A DNA stretch of 64,000 bases from Ectobius pallidus (GCA_964059195.1 CAXKWD010000007.1:154799269-154863268); one strand, 5' to 3'. Counted from the first letter of the stretch, positions 20,935 to 31,481 are shown. Notes: generated by a model not told the origin, from the letters alone. Translations and numbers: made by a program.

Positions 20935-21812
20935 ATTAACTGCCAGTATGGTACTTTATGAGATTGTGTGTGGGGGACGGAAAAATATCTGTCCGTCTGT
21001 CTGTCTGTCCGTCCGTGTGTCTGTACGCGCCATAAATCAAATACGAATTTATAATGTCCATGGGAAGAACCCTATTGATATTGAACCAAATCGGTCCAGC
21101 GGTACCGGCGTCAAACCCAATTTAGTGTTTTTATTTAAAAGCGCCATAACTCAAATACGCTTTATCGGATTTTCACGAAACTTGGTATACACATTTATAA
21201 TGCCCATGGGAAGACGTCTGTTCATATTGGACCAAATCGGTTGGCCGGTACCGGAATAATGCCCAATTTAGTGCATTTTTATGGTATTATATAACAAAAG
21301 GCCCCATAACTCAAATATGCTTTATCGGATTTTCATGAAACTTGGTATAAGCATTTATAACATCCATGGCAAGAAGCCTATTAATTTTGAACCTAATCGG
21401 TTGACCGGTACCAGAGTAACAACTAATTAAAGGTCACATGTTTTAAAAAAAAAATTGTCTACCGGTATAATTTGACAGTTAACACTATTCCTTCACATAT
21501 GCTATCAAACTTCACCCTCAAACTGACTGAGCTGGCCAAATGGTAACGTCTTGGACTCGTATTCTGGAAGTCCCCGTATCAAATCCCATAGCCGGCCGTT
21601 TTGACATATGTGTGTGTATTTTTTAAAATTTTTTATTTTTAATTTTAATGTGAGTTCGCGATTGTCAAGGTATCACAAATCTGTAGTTCTGCTGACGCGG
21701 GTCGATTTTAATCTGATTAGAAAAACTTATTTTCTGCATATCATAATTGCAATTATAATTGATTCAACAAAAACATACTGGCACTTTGTTATATCAGTTT
21801 ACCTGATTTTAT
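20935..21812 (-). mobile_element. Family A element, copy 5 (three monomers, SINE B piece inside)
   Basis: The CTGTCCGTCTGTCTGTCTGT block is followed by monomers starting at about 21030, 21148 and 21306, each with a GGTACCGG core, then the SINE B-derived segment and the outer end CTGGCACTTTGTTATATCAG...CTGATTTTATT. It runs directly into copy 6. Confidence 0.85.
21524..21740 (+). mobile_element. SINE B-derived segment inside family A copy 5
   Basis: ACTGAGCTGGCCAAATGGTA, CTTGGACTCGTATTC and a degraded B box (ATCAAATCCCATAGCCGGCC) are followed by GTGAGTTCGCGATTGTCAAG and TTTTAATCTGATTAG. The same junctions occur at 28143-28318. Confidence 0.75.
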
Positions 21813-22512
21813 TAAGTGCCAGAATGGTACTTTATAAGATTGTGTGGGGGATGGGAAGATGTCTGTCCGTCCGTCCATGTGTCTGTACGCGTGATAACTG
21901 AAATACACTTCATCGAATTTTAATGAAACTTGGTTTACACATTTCTAACGTCCATGGGAAGAAGCCTATTGATATTGGAGCAAATTGGTTTACCGGTACA
22001 GGAGTAATGCCAAATTTAGCGCCTATTTTATGATAGTGTATTAGAAAGAATTTATCAAATGCAAATCAGTTCTCATGACAACATATTGTTTTACAGTGTT
22101 CATATACGGCTTTGGAAGTTGCAATACAGTTAGCTTTGACAGATAACAGTAGCCACATATTCCTTCACATATGCTTATCAAACTATACTTTGTTCTTCCC
22201 GTAAGCCCTGCTTAATGAATCGATCTGGAACTTAACTCAGAAATCGTTTACAAAAATAACTTATTTTCTGCATATCATAATTTGCAATTCAAGCGTTTAG
22301 TTTTGTAAGGGTCTAAGTGCAAAAATCATTATTTTTCAGATGATAATTTTAAATGGATATATGTACCCAGACCAGTGCATTTCAGAAGGTTCCAAGGTCC
22401 AGGGAAAGCCACGTTAGTAGCACGTCTTTCTGTGGGTCTATATCTTGTTTTCTACACAGTATTGATTTTGGCACTTAGACCCTTATCAAACTAAATGCTT
22501 CAATTATCACCA
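21809..22512 (-). mobile_element. Family A element, copy 6 (one monomer, carries a 210-bp MITE)
   Basis: It begins TTATTAAGTGCCAGAATG immediately after copy 5, has one monomer with TACCGGTACAGGAG, and its conserved block is intact to CATATCATAATTTGCAATT. There the MITE at 22291 interrupts it. The far end after 22512 is lost. Confidence 0.85.
22291..22500. mobile_element. MITE with 30-bp TIRs
   Basis: The ends AAGCGTTTAGTTTTGTAAGG and (complement) AAGCATTTAGTTTGATAAGG are inverted over 30 bp to GGGTCTAAGTGC. CAATT occurs on both sides of the insertion and once in empty family A copies, suggesting a 5-bp TSD. No coding. Confidence 0.8.
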
Positions 22513-22634
22513 TTTTAATGTTTTGAATCTGATATTGGGGTAAGTGTTCTGATGACAAGTCAATACTGAGGCTTATTATTTTTAGTTATGTATTATATTA
22601 TACTATGTTTGTACATTATGTATACTATATTATA

Positions 22635-23252
22635 CAGAGTGTTAATGAATAACACCGAAACATTTTACCTGTGTATAGAGGAGACATAGACAAGCAACTT
22701 TTATTAAGACATTTTTGCTCTATGACGTAAAATGCGTATGCTACAGGGCATTAAAGTCCTTAAAATTTGGTGCTCATAACTCAATAATTGAGCGAAATAG
22801 GGTTAAAATTTTCATTAAATTGACTTCATGCCTTCCTAGTGATCGATAAAAACCTGATTCTTAATAATTCATCAACAGCTATACCATAATTTAGAATTTT
22901 CATAATCTGAAAAATTTACTGACTATTCACATGATTGCCCACCACTGTATTATGTTTTTATTCCTAATTCCATGCCTAACAAAAATGTTTCGTTTGTCTT
23001 TTTTTCCCTCAGAGTTGTAAGATATCCATCGTCATTTTTTACAATTTTCCAGACCAGTACACAATATTCACTGTTCCTTTGTTTCCCATCATTTCAAGTA
23101 TTAGAAGTCAGTGGCGTGCATATCCTTGGGAGATTTTATGTTATAACAGGAAGAATTGAATCCATAGAGCAAAAATCTCCTAATAAAAGTTGCTTGTCTA
23201 TGTCCCCTTTATACACAGGTAAAATATTTCGGTGTTATTCATTAACACCCTG
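22635..23252 (+). mobile_element. Family F TIR element, copy 1
   Basis: Termini CAGAGTGTTAATGAATAACA and the complement of CATTAACACCCTG extend as inverted repeats for about 95 bp (to GACATAGACAAGCAACTTTT and TTTTTGCTCTATG). Flanked by TATA on both sides, so TA or TATA is the likely TSD. A 100-codon frame inside is unrecognised. Confidence 0.85.
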
Positions 23253-23256
23253 TATA

Positions 23257-23315
23257 TGTATTGAAGTTATGACATGATCTATTGTATTCAATGAATGCCT
23301 AATGGTTGTAATAAA

Positions 23316-23360
<45 letters not shown>

Positions 23361-23952
23361 GATTAAACAGAAACTTTCTGGCACTTTGTTACATCAGTTT
23401 ACTTTTTTTTAACTTCATGTAGACTCCTGGAGTAAACCTGCTCACTCTATATCACAGTAAATAGATTGAGAAATTTCATATCAGTACCCCATTTCATATC
23501 AGTACCCCATTTCATATCAGTCCCTCCCCCCCCCCCTCATGGAACACAGAAATGCGTTCCGTGCCCTTCATTCCTTAGAGAAACCTGAATAAATGGGAGC
23601 AATTCCTGCCCGCTTTAAGCCTGGATTTATTATTAATTCAGACTAGCATGTTTTCTCCCTCGAGAGAAATTTTAATATAAATTCTATCTTGTCTGTTTTG
23701 AAAGGATTGCAGCAGGGCTAGAGAGCTTTGAAGGTAGTTTCTTTGCAATCAATCAATCATACATTGTCATAAATTGCTATCCATCATACTCCGTCAGGCG
23801 CACACACACACATTCTTTGTTCTCATGTGTTTTTCTTCACAACAGAGTCGTCTTACTCTCTTCTTGTGTGTTACATATTTTGCGGAAACCCCACAGAGTT
23901 TAGCGTGCAACATTTAAGTGGGTATTCATCCTGGAAATATCCATTAAAAAAC
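23257..23952. other. No gene; microsatellite and short tandem repeat
   Basis: (TTA)n at 23315-23361 and an 18-bp unit ATTTCATATCAGTACCCC repeated three times at 23474-23524. The rest is unassigned. Confidence 0.6.
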
Positions 23953-24030
23953 TGTGGCGCTACATCCCTGAAAGGACTAGGCCTACTATCCGACCTTTGC
24001 GTAATCTACTACTTATAAGCAGATGGCAAT
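23953..24030 (-). mobile_element. SINE K 3' fragment
   Basis: TGGCGCTACATCCCTGAAAG and the AGCAGATGGCA stretch match the 3' part of SINE K at 17800. The tRNA-like head is missing. Confidence 0.7.
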
Positions 24031-24449
24031 ACCAGTCTTTCATTTTTACTTCCTCTGCCTGTACCATAGGTTTTATTGGTAGAGAGATAGGCGATCGTTT
24101 TCGACCCCCAAATTCTAAGTTGAGTTTTTAACATTAATACGCCTTTTGAGATCCCGAATCCAAAAATACTATTTTCGGAAACATGTCTGTGTGTGTGTGT
24201 CTGTGTGTCTGTCTGTGAACAGCCTAGCTTCAGAACGAAAAATTTTATGAAACAAAATTTTGTATTTGGTCAGGTATCTTCTGAAGATATGACACGAAGA
24301 TTGACAACTTTCTCTCATTTTTTAGGGGACTTTACATGAAGAAATTTTCGTTTTTCGCGATTTTCTTTAATTTAGAAGTACTTGTTCGTTTCTTATGCTT
24401 TCTGAAGCATCAGCTGATTGCGTATTGTGTTACTGGGTAATATATTCTT

Positions 24450-24668
24450 ATGATGACTTTTTATCGCATGAAGACTTTTATTGCTGTGTGGGTGTATATT
24501 GAATGCATGTCATCCTTGAGGAAGGTGAGCCGGATTACTGGCATTAATCATGTGCTTTCGTTTGTTACAGGTGAGTGTGACGTCAGAGTCATATGGCGGC
24601 CGGCACGAGGTGACGTATGTAAGGTTATATTCCTCTCTCTCTCGGAAGAATCGAGTCAGCGTGAATAG
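24450..24668 (+). other. CpG-containing patch with CRE-like site and open frame, function unknown
   Basis: Inside element L lies a patch with TGACGTCAG at 24578-24586, a second TGACGT at about 24612, and TTTGTTACAGGTGAGT, which looks like a splice acceptor and a donor back to back. A 72-codon frame spans it. I recognise no protein. It may be a promoter remnant of the element. Confidence 0.2.
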
Positions 24669-24925
24669 CTAATATCCCATAAAGTGCTTATTGTGACAGT
24701 TCTTGCGGAAGTAATATCCAGCCTGACAGTATTGTTCACTATATAAGATTTGAAGCATTCACGGCTCTGATTATTATTTGCTAAGCGATCATAAGTTCAA
24801 GAAAAGTATTATTCTTTATTCACAGAAGTATTTGTATGATTTTTGTAGGTGTTTTTGGTATAGTATTTTCAAAAAATGACGGCCTCGTCTCACTCCACCG
24901 CCCGAGGCCCGGGGTAACTTAGGTA

Positions 24926-25045
24926 TAGTGGATATATATACATTCATGAACCACAGATTATTGTCTCTGTTGGACATTACATGAGAATATTATAGGAGAA
25001 AAATTCCTCAGACCCTGGGAGTGTCAGAGGAAATTTTCAAATCAG
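24926..25045 (-). mobile_element. SINE J 3' fragment
   Basis: GTGGATATATATACATTCAT, ATTGTCTCTGTTGGACATTA and AAATTCCTCAGACCCTGGGA are the complement of the SINE J segment downstream of its B box at 51325-51420 and 51625-51710. Confidence 0.7.
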
Positions 25046-25822
25046 ATTTGAAATTGTTGATTCCTTAAAGTAGATTGATGTTGAAAGAGCTTCGTACAAA
25101 CACTTTGTCCATATAGTTGTGCTTTAAATATGGTATAACATTTTGCCTCAGTTATTGGAACTAATAAAAATTAGCCTCTTTAGTACGGAGCCGTTTTCGA
25201 TAAAATCGCGACAAACAATTTTTTTTTCATGTCCCCTTCAAATAAGAGAAAGTCGTCGCCAATCTTTGTGTACATCCCCCAAAAGGTACCTAACCCAAAA
25301 GCAAAACTTTGTTTTCGTACGATTTTCCGTTACAAGAGGCCGTGTTGCAAAGAGCGCGTATTCATAGTGGATGGCCCATAACTACCCTTCAGACAAATAT
25401 TTCGAAAAAATGTTTCAAATAAAAGTTTTACCAGTTAGTATAAGCAACCCATGTGCAAAATTTAAATAAAATCGTTTGAGCCGTTTTCGGAAAAATCGCG
25501 AAAAACGACAGTTTCTTCATGTAAATTCCCCTTAAAAATAAGATAAACTTGTCGCAAATCTTCGGGTCACATTTCCAAAAAATACCTGACCTAAATACAA
25601 AGTTTTTTTTCCCATACTATTTTCCGTTCTGGAGCTATACTGTTCACAGACCTCCACACAGACGTGTTTCCGAAAATAGTATTTTTGGATTCAAAAGACC
25701 TCAAAATGTGTATTTATGTTAAAAACTTAATATCGAATTTTGGGGGTCGAAAACAATAGTTCCTCTACCTGTAGTAGGCCTACTTGTGGTACGGACAGAA
25801 GAAGTAAAAATAACTGATCTCT

Positions 25823-26262
25823 TGTAAAATACGGATGTGAACTTGGTGGTGGAATGCAGATTATGAGTACATATTTAATTCGTAGTTTTATTGTAATTTA
25901 TAGCCATAAAGTATGACGGTCATCGTCCTGGAATTGTGAGTCAATACTAAAAGAATCGAGATGCTGAGATGATGCAGTGTGACTGCGTCATGAGGGCGAG
26001 GTAACGGCACCAGGTCACCAGTGCCAATCTCTGCAGAAACCGCTATCATGCGTATCATGTCGCGACTATGCTAATAGTTTTATGCATACAAGCAGGACTT
26101 GAGAGAACTAAATCCCTGCTGTGTATAAATTGCTACCACGGCCAACTGGAATTTATGTAAGAAAGTGCTATAGCATGCTATTCTTTGTCAGAAACAAACG
26201 AAGGTAATTATTTTAAATCCCACAAAAACTTAAATGGACATTTCGGTAGGACAATTTCGGCC
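25823..26262. other. No recognisable feature
   Basis: Unassigned; no coding or repeat signal. Confidence 0.4.
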
Positions 26263-26381
26263 TATGCACCAATAATAGGAACAATTGACAATCAATGGTT
26301 CCGTGGCCTACCCTACTGTATAGACACACATCTCGAACTTCTGATATGTCCTCGCAGCTAAAAGATGTATAAACCCAGCTG

Positions 26382-26436
<55 letters not shown>

Positions 26437-26438
26437 AG

Positions 26439-26469
<31 letters not shown>
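26263..26469 (+). mobile_element. SINE B 3' half with long A tail and (AAG)n
   Basis: ACCAATAATAGGAACAATTG to GATGTATAAACCCAGCTGAA matches the SINE B end. A run of about 48 A (26386-26434) and then (AAG)n to 26469 follow. The 5' head is absent. Confidence 0.85.
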
Positions 26470-26767
26470 TCGACCTATTTCGTTGCGACAGCTTTTTCCT
26501 CAACGATTTTTTCTCAGTGTAGATTAATTTCTCAGTATGTCCGTCAGATGAGAGAAGATTCGATAATCCATTTGTTTTTATATGGGTGGAATTTGAACTT
26601 TTTCAAAGGATGTAGTGGAACTTTTTCATGATATCATGGTTGAAAGTCGAATTTCCTGCACATTTTGTCGGTAATTAATTTAACGTACCTGCGTTTTTTT
26701 TCTTTCTTTTTTTGCCTACTTACACCATATGTGCGTCAGTTTATCAAAGCCTATTGGCTAACTTTTT
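26470..26767. other. No recognisable feature
   Basis: Unassigned spacer between two SINE B copies in opposite orientation. Confidence 0.4.
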
Positions 26768-27114
26768 TTAATTCAACTGTGTTTATACTCCTTTTTCTGC
26801 GAGGCCATATCAGGAGTTCGGGATGTGTGTCTATGCAGTAAGGTAGGCCATGGAACTAATTGATTGTCAATTGTTTCTATTATTGGTGTATTTTTATGGG
26901 GTAAATTTCAACTGATATTAATTTAAATGGATATGATACAGGATGAAATGGTGAGGATGATTCATTGTACGTAAATATCCAATTCGGCATTTGCCTTTCC
27001 GACGGGGGAAACCATGAAAAAACCCATGACAAATTGGCCGGCCACGGGATTTGAACCTGGGACGTACCGAATGCTTGTCCAAGACGTTACCATCTCGGTC
27101 ACCTCGCTCGGTTT
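26768..27114 (-). mobile_element. SINE B, full-length copy
   Basis: On the minus strand: head CGAGCGAGGTGACCGAGATG, B-box GGTTCAAATCCCG, CATGGTTTCCCC, body, and tail at CAGTTGAATTAAAA. It directly abuts family A copy 7. It forms an inverted pair with the fragment at 26263. Confidence 0.88.
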
Positions 27115-27353
27115 TTATTAAGTGCCAGTATGGTACTTTATGAGATTGTGTGGGGGACGAAAAATGTCTGTCCGTCTGTCTGTCTGTCCGTCCGTGTGTC
27201 TGTACGCGCTCTAACTCAAATACGCTTTTTCGGATTTTCATGAAACTTGGAAAACACATTTATAATGTCAATGGGAAGAACCCTATTGATATTGAACCAA
27301 ATCGGTTCACCGGTACCGGAGTAATGCCCAATTTAGTGCCTATTTTAATAGAT

Positions 27354-27384
27354 TATGGCGCCTTTCTAATAGAAAGGCGCCATA
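27354..27384. repeat. Perfect 14-bp-arm hairpin between A monomers
   Basis: TATGGCGCCTTTCT-AAT-AGAAAGGCGCCATA. The counterpart in copy 9 (37409-37440) has one arm mutated. Confidence 0.9.
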
Positions 27385-28142
27385 ATTCAAATACGCTGTA
27401 TCGGATTTCCATTGAACTTGGTATACGCATTTATGACATCCATGAAAAGTACTCTGTTAAATTTGAACCTAATCTGTTGACCGGTACCGGAGTAAAACCC
27501 AATTTAGTGTATATTTTAAAGGCGCAATAGCTCAAATACGCCTTATCGGATATTTATGAAACTTCGTATACGCATTTATACTATCCATGGAAAGACGTCT
27601 GTTGATGTTCAACCAAATCGGTTGGCCAGTACCGGAATAATGCCCAATTTATTGCCTTTTATGTTGATATATGAGAAGTCGCGATAACTCAAATATGCTT
27701 TATTGGATTTTCCTGAAACTTTGTATACCCATTTATAATGTACATGGGAAGACGTCTACCGATATTGGACCAAATAGGTTGTCCGGTACCGGAGTAAAAC
27801 CCAATTTAGTGTCTATTTTAAAAACGCGGTAACTCAAATACGCTTTACCGGATTTTTATGGAATTTGGTATACACATTTATAGTGTTCATGGGAAGAGGT
27901 CTACTGATACTGGATGAAATCGGTTCACCTGTTTCGGAGTAATGCTCAATTTGGTGCCTATTTTATGATAATATACGTATTCGAAAGAATTTATATAAAA
28001 AAAAAAGCAAATCATTTATCATGACAACATAGTCAATTGTTTTACTGTGATATTTTACGGCTTTGGAAATTAAAATAGAGATAGCTATGACCAAAAACAC
28101 TATTGTTTTACATGCGCTTATAACTTACAACTAGACCGTTAA

Positions 28143-28318
28143 ACTGACCCAGGTGACCGAGATGGTAACGTTTTGGCCTCACATTATGGAGTTCCATGGT
28201 TCAAATCCCGAAACCAGCCAATTTCACTTTCTTTTTCGTATTTTTATGTGAGTGTGCGATTGTCAAGATATCAAAAATCTGTACAGTTCAGCTGATGCTG
28301 GAAGATTTTAATCTGATT
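28143..28318 (+). mobile_element. SINE B-derived segment inside family A copy 7
   Basis: ACCCAGGTGACCGAGATGGT, B box GGTTCAAATCCCG, then TGTGAGTGTGCGATTGTCAA and TTTTAATCTGATTAAAAAG. The A sequence CTAGACC flanks it on both sides (28130 and about 28329), suggesting the original TSD. Confidence 0.8.
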
Positions 28319-28488
28319 AAAAAGAAAACTAGACCTTTGTTCTTCCCTAAGCCCTGCTTAATGAATAAATCTGGAGCTTAACTTGTAAATCAATTAAAAA
28401 AACATATTCTGCATATCATAATTGCAGTCATAACTGATTAAAAAAAACATACTGGCACTTTTTTACATCAGTTTACCTGATTTTATTA

Positions 28489-29140
28489 TATTTATTATTG
28501 AAGACATGGAGTATAAATCATGTGCTGTGTTTGTCAATTGAATTTTACAATTTCAAACTTACGTGTATTTACTTCCTTTTTATTTCACAATTTATCTTAT
28601 GATAATTAATCAGGCAACTAAGTATGATGCATAAACTTTCAGCACACAGCCAGAGATACAGGAGTAAATGTACACAATTCGGACAATGGGATGTTTGATC
28701 TGTTCGATACAGTTTCTATTAATTTTTTAGCCAAAATAAATGTATAGGCCTATTCGTAAAACGAAAGTAAAGTAAAAAAATCCCTTTAGGCAGGCCTACA
28801 GGCGGAGGTAGATTTCGAAGTGCTTTTGGTTTAATTTATTGTCGCTGCATAGCACTCTTCTTCTTTAGCCTTGGCATGGCAAACCTGCAGTAAAGAGGAA
28901 GAGCCTACAATCAATTGTTTTGACAACAATAATAGGATATAATATTCTGGGAGGCCGTGCGCAAGATCAGCAATGAATAAAATTAGCAAAGCCGCTAAAC
29001 AAGACAAAATTATGATATTATAATAATTCTTTCAAGTGTTATTATTTTTAAACATTAAAATCTCGCGTCATATGAGAGCTATCAAGAAACTATTTATTGA
29101 TTTGTAGAGTACTCATCAAGAGCTTTTCAACGATACCCCA
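28489..29140. other. No recognisable feature
   Basis: Unassigned, AT-rich. Confidence 0.4.
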
Positions 29141-29456
29141 CAAGACGTGGTTTCAAAAGTTTCGAATTTTCATCCCCCACCCCCACCCCCACCCCCACCC
29201 CCACCCTCACTCGAACCCCCGAATCGTTGGTGTCACTGTGAACTCCATAGGGAGTACTCTAATTTATTCAAACAAAGTTTCCCTCTATACTTCATAGGGG
29301 CCGAGATATACATTTTTAAAAATTTCAACCCCCTCCCCCGACCACCCCCTTGGGCCAATTTTGCTCATTAACGAACTTGTCCGAACTATTGGGCCTAGAA
29401 ATAACATAATAAAATTTGGTTCAAATATCTTCAAAATTACGGCCGCTATCGTGTAA

Positions 29457-29506
<50 letters not shown>

Positions 29507-29735
29507 TATATATAAATATATATATAAATATCACAATTTTTTTTTTGAACGGGCGGTGGTTTCGTACTTAGGGGAGCATGAAACGTAAAGATATGAAAGA
29601 ATTTTTCGAAAATCATAAAGTGGTATCCATTGCAATAGGTAGATTTTTCTTCGAAAATCTACCTAAAAAAAGAAAACTTTCGATGTATTAACCTTGTTTA
29701 GATTAAAATTTATTAAATAAATATAGCCTATAATT
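29141..29735. other. Low-complexity stretch: (CCCCCA)n, (TA)n and a short hairpin
   Basis: (CCCCCA)n at 29174-29206, C-rich patches to 29350, (TA)n at 29459-29531, and a hairpin GGTAGATTTT-TCTTC-GAAAATCTACC at about 29638-29664. No coding. Confidence 0.7.
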
Positions 29736-30248
29736 ATTATTAAGTGCCAGAATGGCATTTTATGAGATTGTGTGGGAGAATGGAAAATGGCTGTCCGTCT
29801 GTCTGTCCGTCCGTGCCTGTACGCGCTGTAACTTAAATAGGCTACACTTTATCGGATTTTCATGAAACTTGGTACACGCATTTATAATGTTCATGGGAAG
29901 AAACCTATTGATATTGGACCAAATCGGTTGGCCGGTACTGGGGTAATGCCCAATTTAGTGCCTATTTTATATTAATATATTAGAAAGAAATTTTGATGAC
30001 ATATTGTTTTACAGTGTTCGTATACGGCTTTGGAAGTTGCAATACAGTTAGCTTTGACAAATAACACAACACACATATTCCTTCACAAATGCTTATTAAA
30101 CTAGACCTTTGTTCTTCCCTAAGCCCTGCTTAATGAATGAATCTATTAAAAAAATAACTTATTTTCTGTATATCATAATTATTGCAGTTATCACTGATTA
30201 AACGAAAGCATTCTGGCACTTTGTTACATCAGTTTATCTGATTTTATT
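29736..30248 (-). mobile_element. Family A element, copy 8 (one monomer, full length)
   Basis: From TTATTAAGTGCCAGAATGG through one monomer (CGGTTGGCCGGTACTGG) and the conserved block to CATTCTGGCACTTTGTTACA...CTGATTTTATT. Both sub-terminal inverted motifs are intact. Confidence 0.9.
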
Positions 30249-30249
30249 T

Positions 30250-30663
30250 TTACTACAATTATTAGCACTGTTTCGTGTTATTGATCCTTATTTTCATGTT
30301 TTTTTTAAATATATATTTTGTATTACCTTTAGGCTGCAAAATACCATTTTTAAACTATTTCTTCAGTGGGGCACACTATGAGACTGATTTGTTACCCACT
30401 ATTACATAGTAGAATAGATTGAATATGACTTGTGGAGTGTGAGATGAAGTCAGGTTATTGGATTCTCACGGGAGGTAACGGCAGATGTGTCGGACAAGCA
30501 TTACACTTGCATTTCGTTATGGATGACCTGCATCAACTGTTATTGGATTGGCAGCTCAACTCTGCCATAGAGATCCTCATGATTCCTATAAGAGGAGAAA
30601 AGAGTAGAGAAAAGGCGCTAGCACAAGTGTGGTCACAGTGGTTAAAACCTAATAGTAGTAGTA

Positions 30664-30705
<42 letters not shown>

Positions 30706-31014
30706 TTTTTACACTTCACTAAATTTTATTTTTATTTTTATTTTAAAGTTACATAAATACAATACAGTATATATATTTTTTATGCGGTTTTTTTATATGC
30801 TCAATTATAGACTAGATGGTGGCAAGGCAAGGCCCATCGACCTGCTATTCTTTTATATCCTTATTCTCTCCCGCAATTTAAAAATGCTTGGCGAACTGCA
30901 AAGAAAACAACTAGCAAAATTATTGAGCTCATTTATTGTACCCTATTGTGTATATTTGACAATATGAATTTTAAATTTTTCTTTGAGTTTTTCTCTGTTG
31001 CGTTTTATTACAAT
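30250..31014. other. No recognised gene; one open frame and (TAA)n
   Basis: A 96-codon plus-strand frame at 30432-30722 (MECEMKSGYWILTGGNGRCV at its start) runs into (TAG/TAA)n at 30655-30695. It is not in a recognised repeat, but it has no known domain. The rest is AT-rich. Confidence 0.3.
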
Positions 31015-31022
31015 CTCATGAC

Positions 31023-31481
31023 TAGGGGGCAGATTTCTATGACATGTCATATTTTCCCCATTGCATTATTTCAGGTTTCCGACTAATTTAAACCAGATCC
31101 AAGCATCTCGGTAGACTAAAAACAGAACTGCTTTTATTGTGCATATAACTGCATATTTAGGAAAATTTCAACTATTGTAGCATATTTAGTATGAATATGT
31201 ATATTTAGGTCATATTGTGTGCATATTAAAGAAATTTTGAAGTTTCATATCATATTTTGTGAATTTTGCATTATAATTATACTTCTTGAGAATTTGCAGA
31301 CATTTTAAATAATTGACATTATATTTTAATAAAATGAATCGTAATGAAACTTAAAAAATATATACATAATGTGTAAGTGGTAAAGTCATATTTTAAATTT
31401 TATTGGTCATATTTTAATGTTTTTTAGGTCATAAATGCATGCATATATCCTATTTTTTAGGTTATAGAAATCCGCCCCCTA
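31023..31481. mobile_element. hAT-like element with exact 8-bp TSD CTCATGAC
   Basis: TIRs TAGGGGGCAGATTTCTATGA and (complement) TAGGGGGCGGATTTCTATAA. TSD at 31015-31022 and 31482-31489. The interior is AT-rich with repeated TTTAGGTCAT and CATATTTAG motifs shared with 31980, 41805, 43025 and 52929. Non-coding. Confidence 0.9.

Larger units (their letters stand above)
24039..25822. mobile_element. Element L, copy 1: 1.8-kb element with about 300-bp inverted ends
   Basis: The left arm (24039-24360) and the right arm (about 25500-25822) are inverted copies. Shared, in order, are ATTTTTACTTC, TGTACCA, GATCGTTTTCGACCCCCAA, AAAATACTATTTTCGGAAAC, a (GTGTCTGT) patch and TTCATG...GTTTTTCGCGA. The right arm also repeats the GCCGTTTTCGGAAAAATCGC segment near 25190. 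The interior holds a SINE J fragment and unassigned DNA. No transposase recognised. Confidence 0.65.
27115..28488 (-). mobile_element. Family A element, copy 7 (five monomers, SINE B piece)
   Basis: The longest A copy. TTATTAAGTGCCAGTATGG and the CTGTCCGTCTGTCTGTCTGT block are followed by monomers starting near 27211, 27381, 27528, 27684 and 27829, each with a GGTACCGG-type core (the last reads CACCTGTTTCGGAG). Then come a diverged conserved block, the SINE B segment, and the outer end CTGGCACTTTTTTACATCAG...CTGATTTTATT. The 126-codon frame at 27150-27530 translates the GTCCGTCT block and monomers and is not a gene. Confidence 0.88.

Noticed and set aside
24560..24600. Mini-exon between TTTGTTACAG and GTGAGT
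   Set aside because: The acceptor and donor are back to back with no exon between them, inside a repeat element.
27150..27530. 126-codon frame beginning with LSVCLSVRPCVC
   Set aside because: It is a translation of the GTCCGTCT block and the 150-bp monomers of family A; the same words appear in every A copy with different frames.
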